NCBI GenBank assembly: GCA_021781935.1
Contig: JAJXVW010000011.1
Span: 1-13,500, forward strand
DNA: 13,500 nt
DNA from: a bacterium
GTDB lineage: Bacteria; Patescibacteriota; Minisyncoccia; Phycocordibacterales; Phycocordibacteraceae
Direction: 5' to 3'
A program made the position numbers and the translations under genes. The notes beneath the pieces were generated by a model. That model was given only the letters and a program-made list of their open reading frames with translations, was not told the origin of the DNA and made no database searches. Positions 1 through 5,458 of this stretch are shown piece after piece (the first letter of the stretch is position 1; each line of letters starts with the position of its first letter).

Positions 1-399
1 AAGCTGGAGGCCGACGTCACGGTGCTCTCCGTGTCTGCGGCGAACGCAGGGACCCATCCCGCGCTCGATCTCTCCGTGAGCGTGAAGGGGCCGTTCGATG
101 CGGTCATGCGCACCATAGGCGCGATCGAGTACGCGCCCTATGATGTGGTCATGGGTGCCGTGTCGGTGAATCAGCAGCCTCAGAACGGCTGGCTCGCGAG
201 CGTCTCTTTCGTCGTGGGGTCGGCACCGGCTTCTCTCGGCGGGTCTCCACTCTCGACCGCAACCAGTTCGCTGCGTGCAATCGTGTCATCGACGACTCCG
301 CTCTCGGCTTCATCGACAAGCGGGACGAGCGTGACGCCTGCGGCGCCGGCACCCGCGCAAGCCCAGCAACAGAGGAGGACGCCCACGCCGACCCCGTAA
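1..399 (+). CDS. PilO-like type IV pilus assembly protein, C-terminal part
   Basis: The reading frame is open from the first base, so the gene begins upstream of the window and 132 residues are visible. Residues 12-70 of the visible part alternate hydrophobic and polar positions around a 'VSVKGPFDAVMRTIGAIE' stretch. This resembles the C-terminal ferredoxin-like half of PilO, an inner-membrane alignment protein of type IV pili. The tail is low-complexity (Ala, Ser, Thr, Pro) and ends in repeated TP. The gene is followed after 4 bases by a small one-pass membrane protein, as is common at the end of pilMNO-type clusters. The GTG at 22 is only an internal possible start. The family call rests on pattern similarity, not on catalytic residues, so it is moderate. 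Any small periplasmic adaptor with this fold would look alike. Confidence 0.5.
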   Translation, partial: KLEADVTVLSVSAANAGTHPALDLSVSVKGPFDAVMRTIGAIEYAPYDVVMGAVSVNQQPQNGWLASVSFVVGSAPASLGGSPLSTATSSLRAIVSSTTPLSASSTSGTSVTPAAPAPAQAQQQRRTPTPTP

Positions 400-403
400 C
401 GCT

Positions 404-712
404 ATGAATCTCTCAAGACTATTCGAGACTTTGAAACGTCGTTTCGCCTACGGGCCTACCATTGATCCGACGCGCGATTGGGTCGCGCTGCTCACGCTCT
501 CGATCATCCTGCTCGCGGCGATCCTCGTCTGGAACGTCTGGGCGTTTGATACCGTCGCACAAGGAGGAACGCTCGGGGGCGCTGCCACCTCCACCGCGCC
601 GGTGTTTAGCCAGAACTCGCTCGACGCTATCCACTCGATATTTAAGGAACGTGCTGTCGAGGAAACGAAGTACCTTACCGGCGTATACGGGTTTGCCGAC
701 CCGTCGCAATAG
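404..712 (+). CDS. Small single-pass membrane protein of the pilus operon
   Basis: This 102-residue protein has a basic N-terminus (about residues 1-27, with KRR at 11-13) and one hydrophobic segment at about 28-47 (LLTLSIILLAAILVWNVW). About 55 residues follow outside, predicted to have little hydrophobic character and ending in a short helix-like stretch. By the positive-inside rule the C-terminal part should lie outside the cytoplasm. It starts 4 bases after the PilO-like stop and so is almost certainly cotranscribed. I do not recognise a named family. Context suggests an accessory component of the type IV pilus machine, which is inference only. No Shine-Dalgarno sequence precedes the ATG. 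Confidence 0.7.
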   Translation: MNLSRLFETLKRRFAYGPTIDPTRDWVALLTLSIILLAAILVWNVWAFDTVAQGGTLGGAATSTAPVFSQNSLDAIHSIFKERAVEETKYLTGVYGFADPSQ

Positions 713-726
713 CACGCAGAGTGCGC

Positions 727-732
727 TAGGGT
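727..732 (+). promoter_or_regulatory. -10 element of tRNA-Arg
   Basis: TAGGGT ends 6 bases before the mature 5' end of tRNA-Arg. Transcription would therefore begin almost exactly at the tRNA. The same hexamer sits 7 bases before the rluA-like start at 2161-2166. No clear -35 is visible. Confidence 0.45.
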
Positions 733-738
733 AATAAC

Positions 739-810
739 GCCCCCATAGCTTAATGGATAAAGCCGCGGACTTCTAAGCCGTTGATGTTGGTTCGATTCCA
801 GCTGGGGGCA
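739..810 (+). tRNA. tRNA-Arg (anticodon UCU)
   Basis: A complete 72-nt cloverleaf is present. The acceptor GCCCCCA (739-745) pairs with TGGGGGC (803-809). The D stem is GCTT/AAGC, the anticodon loop is CTTCTAA (770-776), and the T stem GTTGG (786-790) pairs with CCAGC around TTCGATT. Anticodon TCT reads AGA/AGG. The pair next to the anticodon loop is A31/G39, a mismatch. CCA is not encoded (the next bases are TGC), so a CCA-adding enzyme is needed. The gene lies alone between the pilus operon and a secreted hydrolase gene. Confidence 0.93.
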
Positions 811-874
811 TGCCGATTCCGGGAAGGAGGACTCTTGACGCGTCTTCAGCCGTGCACGGGACGATGCGGCGTTC

Positions 875-880
875 TATACT
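875..880 (+). promoter_or_regulatory. -10 element for leaderless secreted hydrolase gene
   Basis: TATACT is followed by 7 bases and then the ATG at 888. The expected start of transcription therefore falls on or next to the start codon. This spacing is one reason for choosing the 888 start over upstream in-frame ATGs at 810 and 864. Confidence 0.6.
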
Positions 881-887
881 GCGAGCC

Positions 888-1904
888 ATGCGGCGAGTAC
901 GTACCTATTTTATCTCCGTGCTCGTTCCGGTGTTTCTCCTCATTCCGGCGGCGGCCGTTGCCGCGCCGCTTACGAACGCACAATCGGGCGCGATCGTGGG
1001 ACTCCTGCGCGCCTTCGGCGTCGACACCGCCGTGATTGCGCGCGTTGAGAGCCTGCTCGGCGCGTCAGTGGCGTCCGCGGTTCCCGAAGCGACCGATCCG
1101 GTCACGCCGCCCGCTTCCGCACAGAGTCCCCACGTGCCGGTCGTCGACAGCGTCTATCCGTCGAGCGCCATCGGATACGACCTTTCCTTCGGTACGACCG
1201 CCTATCCGGTAGACCGTTTCGGGTTCGCCGTGGTGGGGGTGAACCGCGGGAAGGCCTTCGTGCATAATCCGCGGCTTACGTCCGAGTACGACTGGGCGCA
1301 CTTCGCGTCGGCGGTGTCGCCCACTATTTATATGAATATCAACGGGCCGTACGGCAGCACGGTGACCGGACATCTCTCGGCTCCGAAGGATTGCTCAAAA
1401 GCCACCTCTACGCCTGCGAGCGATTTTGCCCCCACCGCCGCGAGCCGCGGTACCGGTGAATATCCGGAACCTTCCACGTGCGAGGCCTATAACTACGGCT
1501 ATAACGCCGCGAAGGATGCATACGGGTACGCGCAGAGTTCGAAGGCAGGCGCCGACTTCTGGTGGCTCGACGTCGAAGAGGCGAACAGCTGGTCGGCGAA
1601 TCCGGCGGTAAACGATGCCGTCATCCAAGGAGCGCTCGATTACCTGAACGCGCAGGGGGTCGAGGCGGGTATCTACTCGGTGCCGTACATGTGGCGCGAG
1701 ATAGCGGGTACCGGATTCACTCCCGTCGAACGCGTGAATGGTACGACGTTCTCGGTGCCGACGTGGTTCCCGATCGGTATCGCGACGCAGGTAGGCGCCA
1801 CGAATGCGTGCAACACGGAGACGAGCTTCATTCCCGGAAGTCCCATTTGGATACTCCAGTACGAGCTCGACCACACGGCGGTCGACCAGAACATCGCCTG
1901 TTGA
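888..1904 (+). CDS. Secreted GH25-like (lysozyme-like) glycoside hydrolase
   Basis: This 338-residue protein has a signal peptide (RRVR at 2-5, hydrophobic core about 8-20, possible cleavage after AAAVAA near 26). Residues 28-59 form a small helical motif, 'LTNAQSGAIVGLLRAFG', of a kind seen in Parcubacteria secreted proteins. The catalytic-like TIM-barrel domain runs from about 90 to 338. GYD at 96-98 corresponds to the first-strand Asp of GH25, WWLDVE at 225-230 matches the GH25 DxE motif (D228, E230), and 'QYELDHTAVDQNIA' near the end resembles the final GH25 strand. The likely role is cleavage of peptidoglycan or another surface glycan outside the membrane. Cysteines 169, 199, 308 and 338 could form disulfides. 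The frame is open back to 810, inside tRNA-Arg. The 888 start is preferred because it has the signal peptide at its N-terminus and a -10 box 7 bases upstream. The exact substrate is unknown. Confidence 0.7.
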   Translation: MRRVRTYFISVLVPVFLLIPAAAVAAPLTNAQSGAIVGLLRAFGVDTAVIARVESLLGASVASAVPEATDPVTPPASAQSPHVPVVDSVYPSSAIGYDLSFGTTAYPVDRFGFAVVGVNRGKAFVHNPRLTSEYDWAHFASAVSPTIYMNINGPYGSTVTGHLSAPKDCSKATSTPASDFAPTAASRGTGEYPEPSTCEAYNYGYNAAKDAYGYAQSSKAGADFWWLDVEEANSWSANPAVNDAVIQGALDYLNAQGVEAGIYSVPYMWREIAGTGFTPVERVNGTTFSVPTWFPIGIATQVGATNACNTETSFIPGSPIWILQYELDHTAVDQNIAC

Positions 1905-1938
1905 AAATAAACGAGCCGCGGAGCGGCTCGTTTATTTT
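1904..1938. terminator. Bidirectional intrinsic terminator
   Basis: A perfect 16-bp inverted repeat is present: AAAATAAACGAGCCGC at 1904-1919 and its complement at 1923-1938, with loop GGA. T-rich sequence follows on both strands. It overlaps the stop codon of the hydrolase gene and lies directly after the 3' end of the minus-strand tRNA-Leu, so it serves both convergent units. Confidence 0.9.
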
Positions 1939-1939
1939 G

Positions 1940-2023
1940 TGGGCATGAGAGGACTCGAACCTCCACCCCCTTGCGAGGACTGCGACCTGAACGCAGCGCG
2001 GCTACCAATTACGCCACATGCCC
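1940..2023 (-). tRNA. tRNA-Leu (anticodon CAG)
   Basis: An 84-nt class II tRNA on the minus strand. The acceptor GGGCATG (2023-2017) pairs with CATGCCC (1947-1941), with discriminator A at 1940. The anticodon stem CTGCG/CGCAG encloses TTCAGGT, giving anticodon CAG for codon CUG. The long variable arm is typical of tRNA-Leu. CCA is not encoded. Its 5' end lies one base after the 3' end of tRNA-Val, so the two are almost certainly one transcript. Confidence 0.93.
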
Positions 2024-2024
2024 G

Positions 2025-2097
2025 TGCGCGGTGAGGGACTCGAACCCCCGACCATCCCGGTGTAAACGGGGTGCTCTACCAACTGAGCTAACCGCGC
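2025..2097 (-). tRNA. tRNA-Val (anticodon UAC)
   Basis: A 73-nt cloverleaf on the minus strand. The acceptor GCGCGGT (2097-2091) pairs with ACCGCGC (2032-2026), with discriminator A at 2025. The D loop contains AGTTGGTA. The anticodon loop is TTTACAC between CCCCG and CGGGA, giving UAC for GUA/GUG. The T arm has loop TTCGAGT. CCA is not encoded. It is the first gene of a two-tRNA transcript, and only base 2024 separates it from tRNA-Leu. Confidence 0.93.
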
Positions 2098-2105
2098 GCC
2101 ATGAC

Positions 2106-2111
2106 ACGATA
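2106..2111 (-). promoter_or_regulatory. Possible -10 element of the tRNA-Val/tRNA-Leu unit
   Basis: On the minus strand TATCGT is followed by 8 bases and then the tRNA-Val 5' end at 2097. The spacing matches that at tRNA-Leu(GAG). The box lies inside a small inverted repeat, CGATA/TATCG, at 2107-2119. No convincing -35 was found. Confidence 0.35.
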
Positions 2112-2160
2112 GCGTATCGCGACCACGAGAGCTAGCATTCATTTTTCCGCGTTCATGCCG

Positions 2161-2166
2161 TAGGGT
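2161..2166 (+). promoter_or_regulatory. -10 element for leaderless pseudouridine synthase gene
   Basis: TAGGGT is followed by 7 bases and then the ATG at 2174. It is the same hexamer as at tRNA-Arg, and there is no Shine-Dalgarno sequence. Confidence 0.45.
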
Positions 2167-2173
2167 AAGCGGT

Positions 2174-2914
2174 ATGGAACCGGGAATCCTGTACGAAGAC
2201 GCCGACGTGCTCGTCATCGACAAGCCGGCAGGGCTCGTCGTGCACTGCGACGGCCGCACGGAAGAGCCTTCGGTCGCCGCATGGGTTCTTAGCCGCTTCC
2301 CCGCGCTCCGCGAGGTCGGCGAGCCGTGGACGAGCCCTCAAGGGGAAGTCATCCTTCGTCCCGGTATCGTGCACCGTCTCGACCGCGACACGTCGGGGGT
2401 CATGATCCTTGCGAAGACGGGTGCGGCGTACGACTTTCTGAAGCGGCAGTTCCAAGATCGATCCACCGAGAAGAAGTACTCCGCGTTCGTTTACGGTCAT
2501 CCTGCCCGGGATTCCGGAACGATCGAAGCCGAGATCGTCCGTATCCGCTCCATACCGCCGCGCTGGGGCGTTGCGCGCGAAGGGGAAGGGAAGAGGCAGC
2601 GGGCGGCAAGTACCGAGTGGAACGTGCTCGCTCGGGGGACGGACGCTGAGACCGGCGAGAAAGTCGCGCTTCTCGAGGCGTCACCGAAGACCGGCCGTAC
2701 GCATCAGATACGGGTGCATTTCAAGTACCTAAACCATCCAGTCGTCTGCGATAAGCTCTACGCGAAAGGCCGGCCATGCCTACTCGGATTTTCGCGGCAG
2801 GCCCTGCACGCGCGCGCGCTCAGCATCACGCTGCCTGCGGGAGAACGCCGCGCGTTCGAAGCGCCGTTGCCTGAAGATTTTCGCCGCGCGATCGCCGCGT
2901 GCGAGGCCGACTGA
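2174..2914 (+). CDS. RluA-family RNA pseudouridine synthase
   Basis: This 246-residue protein isomerises specific uridines to pseudouridine in rRNA or tRNA. The catalytic motif HRLDRDTSG is at 67-75 with catalytic Asp70. The N-terminal 'LYEDADVLVIDKPAGLVVH' strand (6-24) and 'KTGRTHQIRVHFKYLNHPV' near the C-terminus are the standard family signatures. There is no N-terminal S4 domain, so it resembles the short RluA or TruC type rather than RluC/RluD. The target uridine cannot be told from sequence. It is preceded by a leaderless -10 box, stands 40 bases upstream of rplS, and has no Shine-Dalgarno site. The downstream rplS gene has its own promoter starting in the short gap. Confidence 0.9.
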   Translation: MEPGILYEDADVLVIDKPAGLVVHCDGRTEEPSVAAWVLSRFPALREVGEPWTSPQGEVILRPGIVHRLDRDTSGVMILAKTGAAYDFLKRQFQDRSTEKKYSAFVYGHPARDSGTIEAEIVRIRSIPPRWGVAREGEGKRQRAASTEWNVLARGTDAETGEKVALLEASPKTGRTHQIRVHFKYLNHPVVCDKLYAKGRPCLLGFSRQALHARALSITLPAGERRAFEAPLPEDFRRAIAACEAD

Positions 2915-2916
2915 TT

Positions 2917-2945
2917 TTGCTTTTTTGCGAGGCGGATGGTACAGT
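2917..2945 (+). promoter_or_regulatory. rplS promoter (-35, 17-bp spacer, extended -10)
   Basis: TTGCTT (2917-2922), a 17-bp spacer and TACAGT (2940-2945) form a sigma70-type promoter. TGG directly before the -10 makes it an extended -10. It ends 9 bases before the rplS ATG, so the 5' UTR would be absent or a few bases long. Confidence 0.65.
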
Positions 2946-2954
2946 CTGCCCGTC

Positions 2955-3425
2955 ATGCAGAACGTGCTCACCCCCGTACACGCGACCGGTCGCGCCGAAC
3001 TCGGAATCCGCCCGGGTGATACCGTGCGCGTCATCCAAAACATCGTCGAACTCAAGAAGGGAAAGGGCGCCGATAAAAAAGAAAAGACGCTCGCAAATTC
3101 CCGCAAGCAGGCCTTCGAAGGGCTCGTGCTTTCCGTGAAGCACGGCGCGGAGGCCGGTTCTACCTTCACTGTCCGCACCACGCTTTCAGGCGTCGGCGTC
3201 GAGAAGACGTTCCCGCTCTACTCGCCGACCATCGACTCGATCGAGATCGTGAAGCGCTCGAAGGTCCGCCGCGCGAAGCTCTACTTCATCCGCGAGAAGG
3301 CCGCGAAGCAGGTTCGTCGCCAGCTGCGTAATGCGCGCATGATGCACGTGAAGAGCGATGAGGAGCGGCCGCAGGAAGAATCGGCGACAGTGCCTGTCGA
3401 GAGCGCTCCGGAAGCGGCGTCCTAG
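2955..3425 (+). CDS. rplS: Large-subunit ribosomal protein bL19
   Basis: This 156-residue protein sits at the interface of the ribosomal subunits. Conserved features are PGDTVRV near residue 21, a FEGLVL strand, 'TFTVRTTLSGVGVEKTFPL', SPTIDSIE and KVRRAKLYFIR. A lysine-rich insertion (about 35-52, GKGADKKEKTLANSRKQ) interrupts the usual first loop. An extra C-terminal tail of about 40 residues is first basic, then acidic (ERPQEES, then PVESAPEAAS). Usual bL19 proteins are 115-120 residues. The frame is open to 2925, but 2955 is chosen because the family's N-terminus begins there and a promoter ends just before it. An intrinsic terminator follows. Confidence 0.95.
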   Translation: MQNVLTPVHATGRAELGIRPGDTVRVIQNIVELKKGKGADKKEKTLANSRKQAFEGLVLSVKHGAEAGSTFTVRTTLSGVGVEKTFPLYSPTIDSIEIVKRSKVRRAKLYFIREKAAKQVRRQLRNARMMHVKSDEERPQEESATVPVESAPEAAS

Positions 3426-3441
3426 TTTCTGGCGGAAGATT

Positions 3442-3470
3442 CCGGAAGCGCTTGGCGCTTTCGGGGTTTT
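3442..3470 (+). terminator. rplS intrinsic terminator
   Basis: CCGGAAGCGC (3442-3451) pairs with GCGCTTTCGG (3455-3464), with one G-U pair and loop TTG. GG and a TTTT run follow. The loop and right arm contain the -35 of the next gene, tRNA-Leu. Confidence 0.75.
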
Positions 3471-3480
3471 CGTTTATAGT
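3452..3480 (+). promoter_or_regulatory. tRNA-Leu(GAG) promoter, overlapping a terminator
   Basis: TTGGCG (3452-3457), a 17-bp spacer and TATAGT (3475-3480), ending 8 bases before the mature tRNA 5' end. The -35 lies within the rplS terminator hairpin. Confidence 0.65.
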
Positions 3481-3488
3481 TCGCACAC

Positions 3489-3573
3489 GCGCAGGTGGCG
3501 AAATTGGTAGACGCACTACCTTGAGGTGGTAGCCCCCGTTAAGGGGATGGAGGTTCGAGTCCTCTCCTGCGCA
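3489..3573 (+). tRNA. tRNA-Leu (anticodon GAG)
   Basis: An 85-nt class II tRNA. The acceptor GCGCAGG (3489-3495) pairs with CCTGCGC (3566-3572), with discriminator A3573. The anticodon stem CTACC/GGTAG encloses TTGAGGT, giving GAG for CUC/CUU. The long variable arm folds as CCCC/GGGG around GTTAA. The T loop is TTCGAGT. CCA is not encoded. It complements the CAG isoacceptor at 1940-2023. Confidence 0.94.
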
Positions 3574-3590
3574 CTCACGGGGCGGTTTGC

Positions 3591-3596
3591 TATCAT
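3591..3596 (+). promoter_or_regulatory. Extended -10 element for adenosyltransferase gene
   Basis: TGC followed by TATCAT, 6 bases before the ATG at 3603. It lies 18 bases after tRNA-Leu. The mRNA would be leaderless. Confidence 0.55.
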
Positions 3597-3602
3597 GCCG
3601 GC

Positions 3603-4136
3603 ATGGCTCTCTTTTCAGGGAAAGGCGATAACGGCACGACGGACGCGATCGATTCCACCGACCGCATCTCGAAAGCCTCTCCCTTGCCAGAAGCCCTCGG
3701 CACGCTCGATGAGCTGAATGCCTTCCTCGGGTTCGTCCGAGTCCGCGCACAGGGGAGCGAACGTACCGTACAGATCATCCGCGACACGCAGGAGAAGCTC
3801 TTCATCGTTCAAGCGCAGCTTGCGGGAAGCCCGCTTGCGCTTCCGGAGGGCACCGTCGCCGCCATGGAGGAAGCCGTGAATGGCATTGAAGACGAAATAC
3901 CGCCCCTCAAGGGATTCTCTATCGCGGGCGGTACCGAACTCTCGGCGCTTCTCGACGTCGCACGCACGAACGCGCGGCGCGCCGAGCGCCGCGCGACAGC
4001 GGTGCATGACGCAGGTATCCGTGAGATCCCGGTTGAGACGAAAGCGTATCTCAACCGGCTCTCTTCGCTTCTCTTCGCTCTCGCGCGGCTCGCGAATCAT
4101 GAAGTGGGCGTACCCGAAGAGAATCCGAGGTATTAG
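3603..4136 (+). CDS. PduO/MMAB-type ATP:cob(I)alamin adenosyltransferase
   Basis: This 177-residue protein is predicted to transfer the 5'-deoxyadenosyl group of ATP to cob(I)alamin, giving coenzyme B12, in the cytoplasm. N-terminal GKGDNGTT (6-13) matches the ATP-binding 'T.TGDKGTT' motif of the family. Then come SKASP, 'EALGTLDELNAFLGFVR', 'FSIAGGTELSALLDVART', 'ARRAERRA' and 'YLNRLSSLLFALARLAN', in the expected order for the five-helix bundle. The length is typical. No other cobalamin gene is in the window, so it may serve salvage of scavenged B12 for an enzyme elsewhere (for example a B12-dependent ribonucleotide reductase). That use is inference. The gene has its own leaderless promoter and a terminator overlapping its stop codon. 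Confidence 0.85.
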   Translation: MALFSGKGDNGTTDAIDSTDRISKASPLPEALGTLDELNAFLGFVRVRAQGSERTVQIIRDTQEKLFIVQAQLAGSPLALPEGTVAAMEEAVNGIEDEIPPLKGFSIAGGTELSALLDVARTNARRAERRATAVHDAGIREIPVETKAYLNRLSSLLFALARLANHEVGVPEENPRY

Positions 4137-4159
4137 GATTCGAGCAGGATTCTCTTTTT
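4117..4159 (+). terminator. Terminator overlapping the end of the adenosyltransferase gene
   Basis: AAGAGAATCC (4117-4126) pairs with GGATTCTCTT (4147-4156), and the run of five T ends at 4159. The left arm lies inside the last codons and the stop TAG is in the 20-nt loop. A second, shorter pairing of GAATCC with GGATTC at 4136-4141 is possible. Confidence 0.65.
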
Positions 4160-4161
4160 CG

Positions 4162-4170
4162 TGTTATAAA
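4162..4170 (+). promoter_or_regulatory. Extended -10 of tRNA-His
   Basis: TGT followed by TATAAA (4165-4170), 20 bases before the tRNA-His 5' end. No clear -35 is visible, since the preceding sequence is the terminator T-run. Confidence 0.45.
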
Positions 4171-4190
4171 CACACGCGTTCGTCCGGTAT

Positions 4191-4263
4191 GGCGACTATG
4201 GTGTAACGGTTAACACTCGGGTTTGTGGTACCCGCAATCAGGGTTCGATTCCCTGTAGTCGCC
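4191..4263 (+). tRNA. tRNA-His (anticodon GUG) with encoded G-1
   Basis: The eight-base acceptor GGCGACTA (4191-4198) pairs with TAGTCGCC (4256-4263). G4191 is the extra G-1 opposite C73 that histidyl-tRNA synthetase recognises. The anticodon stem CGGGT/ACCCG encloses TTGTGGT, giving GTG. The T arm is CAGGG-TTCGATT-CCCTG. The two bases after C73 are CC but the third is G, so CCA is not fully encoded. Confidence 0.94.
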
Positions 4264-4284
4264 CCGAACATCGGCTTGGCATTT

Positions 4285-4293
4285 TGGTATGAT
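4285..4293 (+). promoter_or_regulatory. Extended -10 for leaderless mscL
   Basis: TGG followed by TATGAT (4288-4293), 6 bases before the ATG at 4300. An identical nine-base element precedes the gene at 4727. Confidence 0.6.
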
Positions 4294-4299
4294 GCGGGC

Positions 4300-4686
4300 A
4301 TGGGCATGTGGAATGAATTCAAGACTTTCGCGTTGCGCGGCAATGCGCTCGACCTGGCGGTAGGCGTCGTGATCGGCGGCGCGTTTACGGCGATCGTGAA
4401 TGCGCTCGTTAACGACATCATCCTCCCGCCATTCGGTGCGGCGCTCGGCGGGGTCAAATTTTCGCAGCTGACGCTCCCTCTGGGCGGCAGCGCCGCGCTG
4501 CCGTACGGGCTCTTCATCCAAGCGATCGTGAACTTCGCCGCGATCGCGTTCGGACTCTTCATCATCGTGCAGGTGATCAATCATCTCTTCCGCAAACGGG
4601 AAACACCGCCGCCCGCCGCGCCTCCGAAGAAGAGCGACGAGCTTATCGTCCTCGAACAGATACGCGACTCGCTCGCGGGCCGCTGA
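4300..4686 (+). CDS. mscL: Large-conductance mechanosensitive channel
   Basis: This 128-residue inner-membrane protein opens as a pentameric pore under membrane tension and protects the cell from hypo-osmotic burst. The N-terminal amphipathic helix and TM1 are clear: 'FKTFALRGNALDLAVGVV' (7-24), then IGGAFTAIVNALVNDIILPP. A short periplasmic loop (about 50-65) is followed by TM2 'YGLFIQAIVNFAAIAFGLFI' (69-88). A basic cytoplasmic stretch, a proline-rich linker and the typical C-terminal helix (ELIVLEQIRDSL) end the protein. The length is normal. ATG 4300 is preferred over in-frame ATG 4306 because of the -10 spacing, but both are possible. It stands alone between tRNA-His and an exported protein. 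Confidence 0.95.
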   Translation: MGMWNEFKTFALRGNALDLAVGVVIGGAFTAIVNALVNDIILPPFGAALGGVKFSQLTLPLGGSAALPYGLFIQAIVNFAAIAFGLFIIVQVINHLFRKRETPPPAAPPKKSDELIVLEQIRDSLAGR

Positions 4687-4710
4687 GATCGCGCCGCAGC
4701 GGTCGCGAGG

Positions 4711-4719
4711 TGGTATGAT
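4711..4719 (+). promoter_or_regulatory. Extended -10 for leaderless exported protein gene
   Basis: TGG followed by TATGAT (4714-4719), 7 bases before the ATG at 4727. The box contains an upstream in-frame ATG at 4715, which is therefore unlikely to be the true start. Confidence 0.6.
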
Positions 4720-4726
4720 TCCCCTC

Positions 4727-5374
4727 ATGAGAAATCTCTTCCTCGGGATCCTGCTGATCATCCTCGTAGGGATCGGAGGCCTCGTCTATAGGAACGCGGC
4801 GGAGCATCCCTATCAGAAGATCGCCTGCCCGCTCGACGCGAAGATATGTCCGGATGGGACGAGCCTTTCCCGCACCGGATCCTCCTGCACGTTCCCCGCG
4901 TGTCCTCCGCCGAATGTGTCGCTCGACTCGATCAATATCGCCTACGCGGTACCCGACGGCTTTACGGACGCATCGCTCCCGGACGCCTCGGCCGTGGCAG
5001 CATACGATGACCTTTCTGCGTCATCTACCGAGCCGGACTCCATCGTCATTCGCCGGTATACGATTGCAGCGTCGTCGACGCCGCTCGCCACCATACAGGC
5101 GACCGCCATTAGCGGTTCTTCAGGTGCAGCAGTTCCTACGACCGGATACTCATCTACCGTCATCGGATCGCATCGATTTACCGTCGTCTCTATCGAGCGG
5201 TTTGAGGGGGTTATCGATACCGCATACTACCTCGCGCGCCCCGACTCCGGAGACGTGCTGCGGTTCGACGCCATCGATCGGAATGTCGCGAATTGGACCG
5301 ATCCGACGCTCGATGAGAATGCGCTCCCTGCGCATGCGGCCTTAAGGACGCTGCTCACGAATCTGCAAGCCTAG
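4727..5374 (+). CDS. Membrane-anchored exported protein with C-x6-C-x12-C-x4-C motif
   Basis: This 215-residue protein starts with a hydrophobic anchor (residues 4-20, LFLGILLIILVGIGGLV), so the rest should lie outside. Next comes a compact cysteine module: Cys34, Cys41, Cys54 and Cys59 in 'ACPLDAKICPDGTSLSRTG' and 'SSCTFPAC'. Similar CPxDAxxCPDGS modules occur in many Parcubacteria surface proteins and probably form two disulfides. From about residue 65 the protein is Ser/Thr/Ala-rich with beta-strand character and no motif I recognise. Start 4727 is chosen over 4715 because the latter lies inside the -10 box. Function is unknown. It has no partner in an operon, since the neighbours on both sides have their own promoters. 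Confidence 0.75.
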   Translation: MRNLFLGILLIILVGIGGLVYRNAAEHPYQKIACPLDAKICPDGTSLSRTGSSCTFPACPPPNVSLDSINIAYAVPDGFTDASLPDASAVAAYDDLSASSTEPDSIVIRRYTIAASSTPLATIQATAISGSSGAAVPTTGYSSTVIGSHRFTVVSIERFEGVIDTAYYLARPDSGDVLRFDAIDRNVANWTDPTLDENALPAHAALRTLLTNLQA

Positions 5375-5394
5375 GTTCTCGCACGAGATTTTCG

Positions 5395-5419
5395 GCCTCC
5401 TGCGGTAGCCCCGCGAGGC
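5395..5419 (+). terminator. Possible hairpin terminator after the exported protein gene
   Basis: GCCTC (5395-5399) pairs with GAGGC (5415-5419) and GCGG with CCGC inside, around loop TAGCC, with a two-base bulge. No T-run follows. The -10 of the next gene begins three bases later. Confidence 0.35.
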
Positions 5420-5421
5420 GG

Positions 5422-5427
5422 TATACT
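5422..5427 (+). promoter_or_regulatory. Possible -10 of the SIMPL gene
   Basis: TATACT lies 31 bases before the ATG at 5459. If real, this gene has a leader of about 25 bases, unlike most neighbours. No Shine-Dalgarno site is seen in that leader. Confidence 0.45.
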
Positions 5428-5458
5428 GTACGGGTACGCAACCGTAACCACTCGCACC

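Noticed and set aside
773..775. Reading the tRNA at 739-810 as having a CTA (amber suppressor-like) anticodon
   Set aside because: Shifting the loop breaks the anticodon stem. With TCT, four of five stem pairs form and the loop matches known tRNA-Arg.
824..830. Perfect Shine-Dalgarno AAGGAGG after tRNA-Arg
   Set aside because: The only start codon at a fitting distance (TTG 835) opens a frame with no protein-like sequence, and the secreted hydrolase frame has no start there. Taken as chance, or at most a relic.
810..887. Upstream start (ATG 810 or 864) for the secreted hydrolase
   Set aside because: ATG 810 overlaps the last base of tRNA-Arg, and both would place extra residues before the signal peptide. 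The -10 at 875-880 supports 888.
4276..4281. TTGGCA as -35 of mscL
   Set aside because: It is only 6 bases from the -10, far from the 16-18 bp needed.
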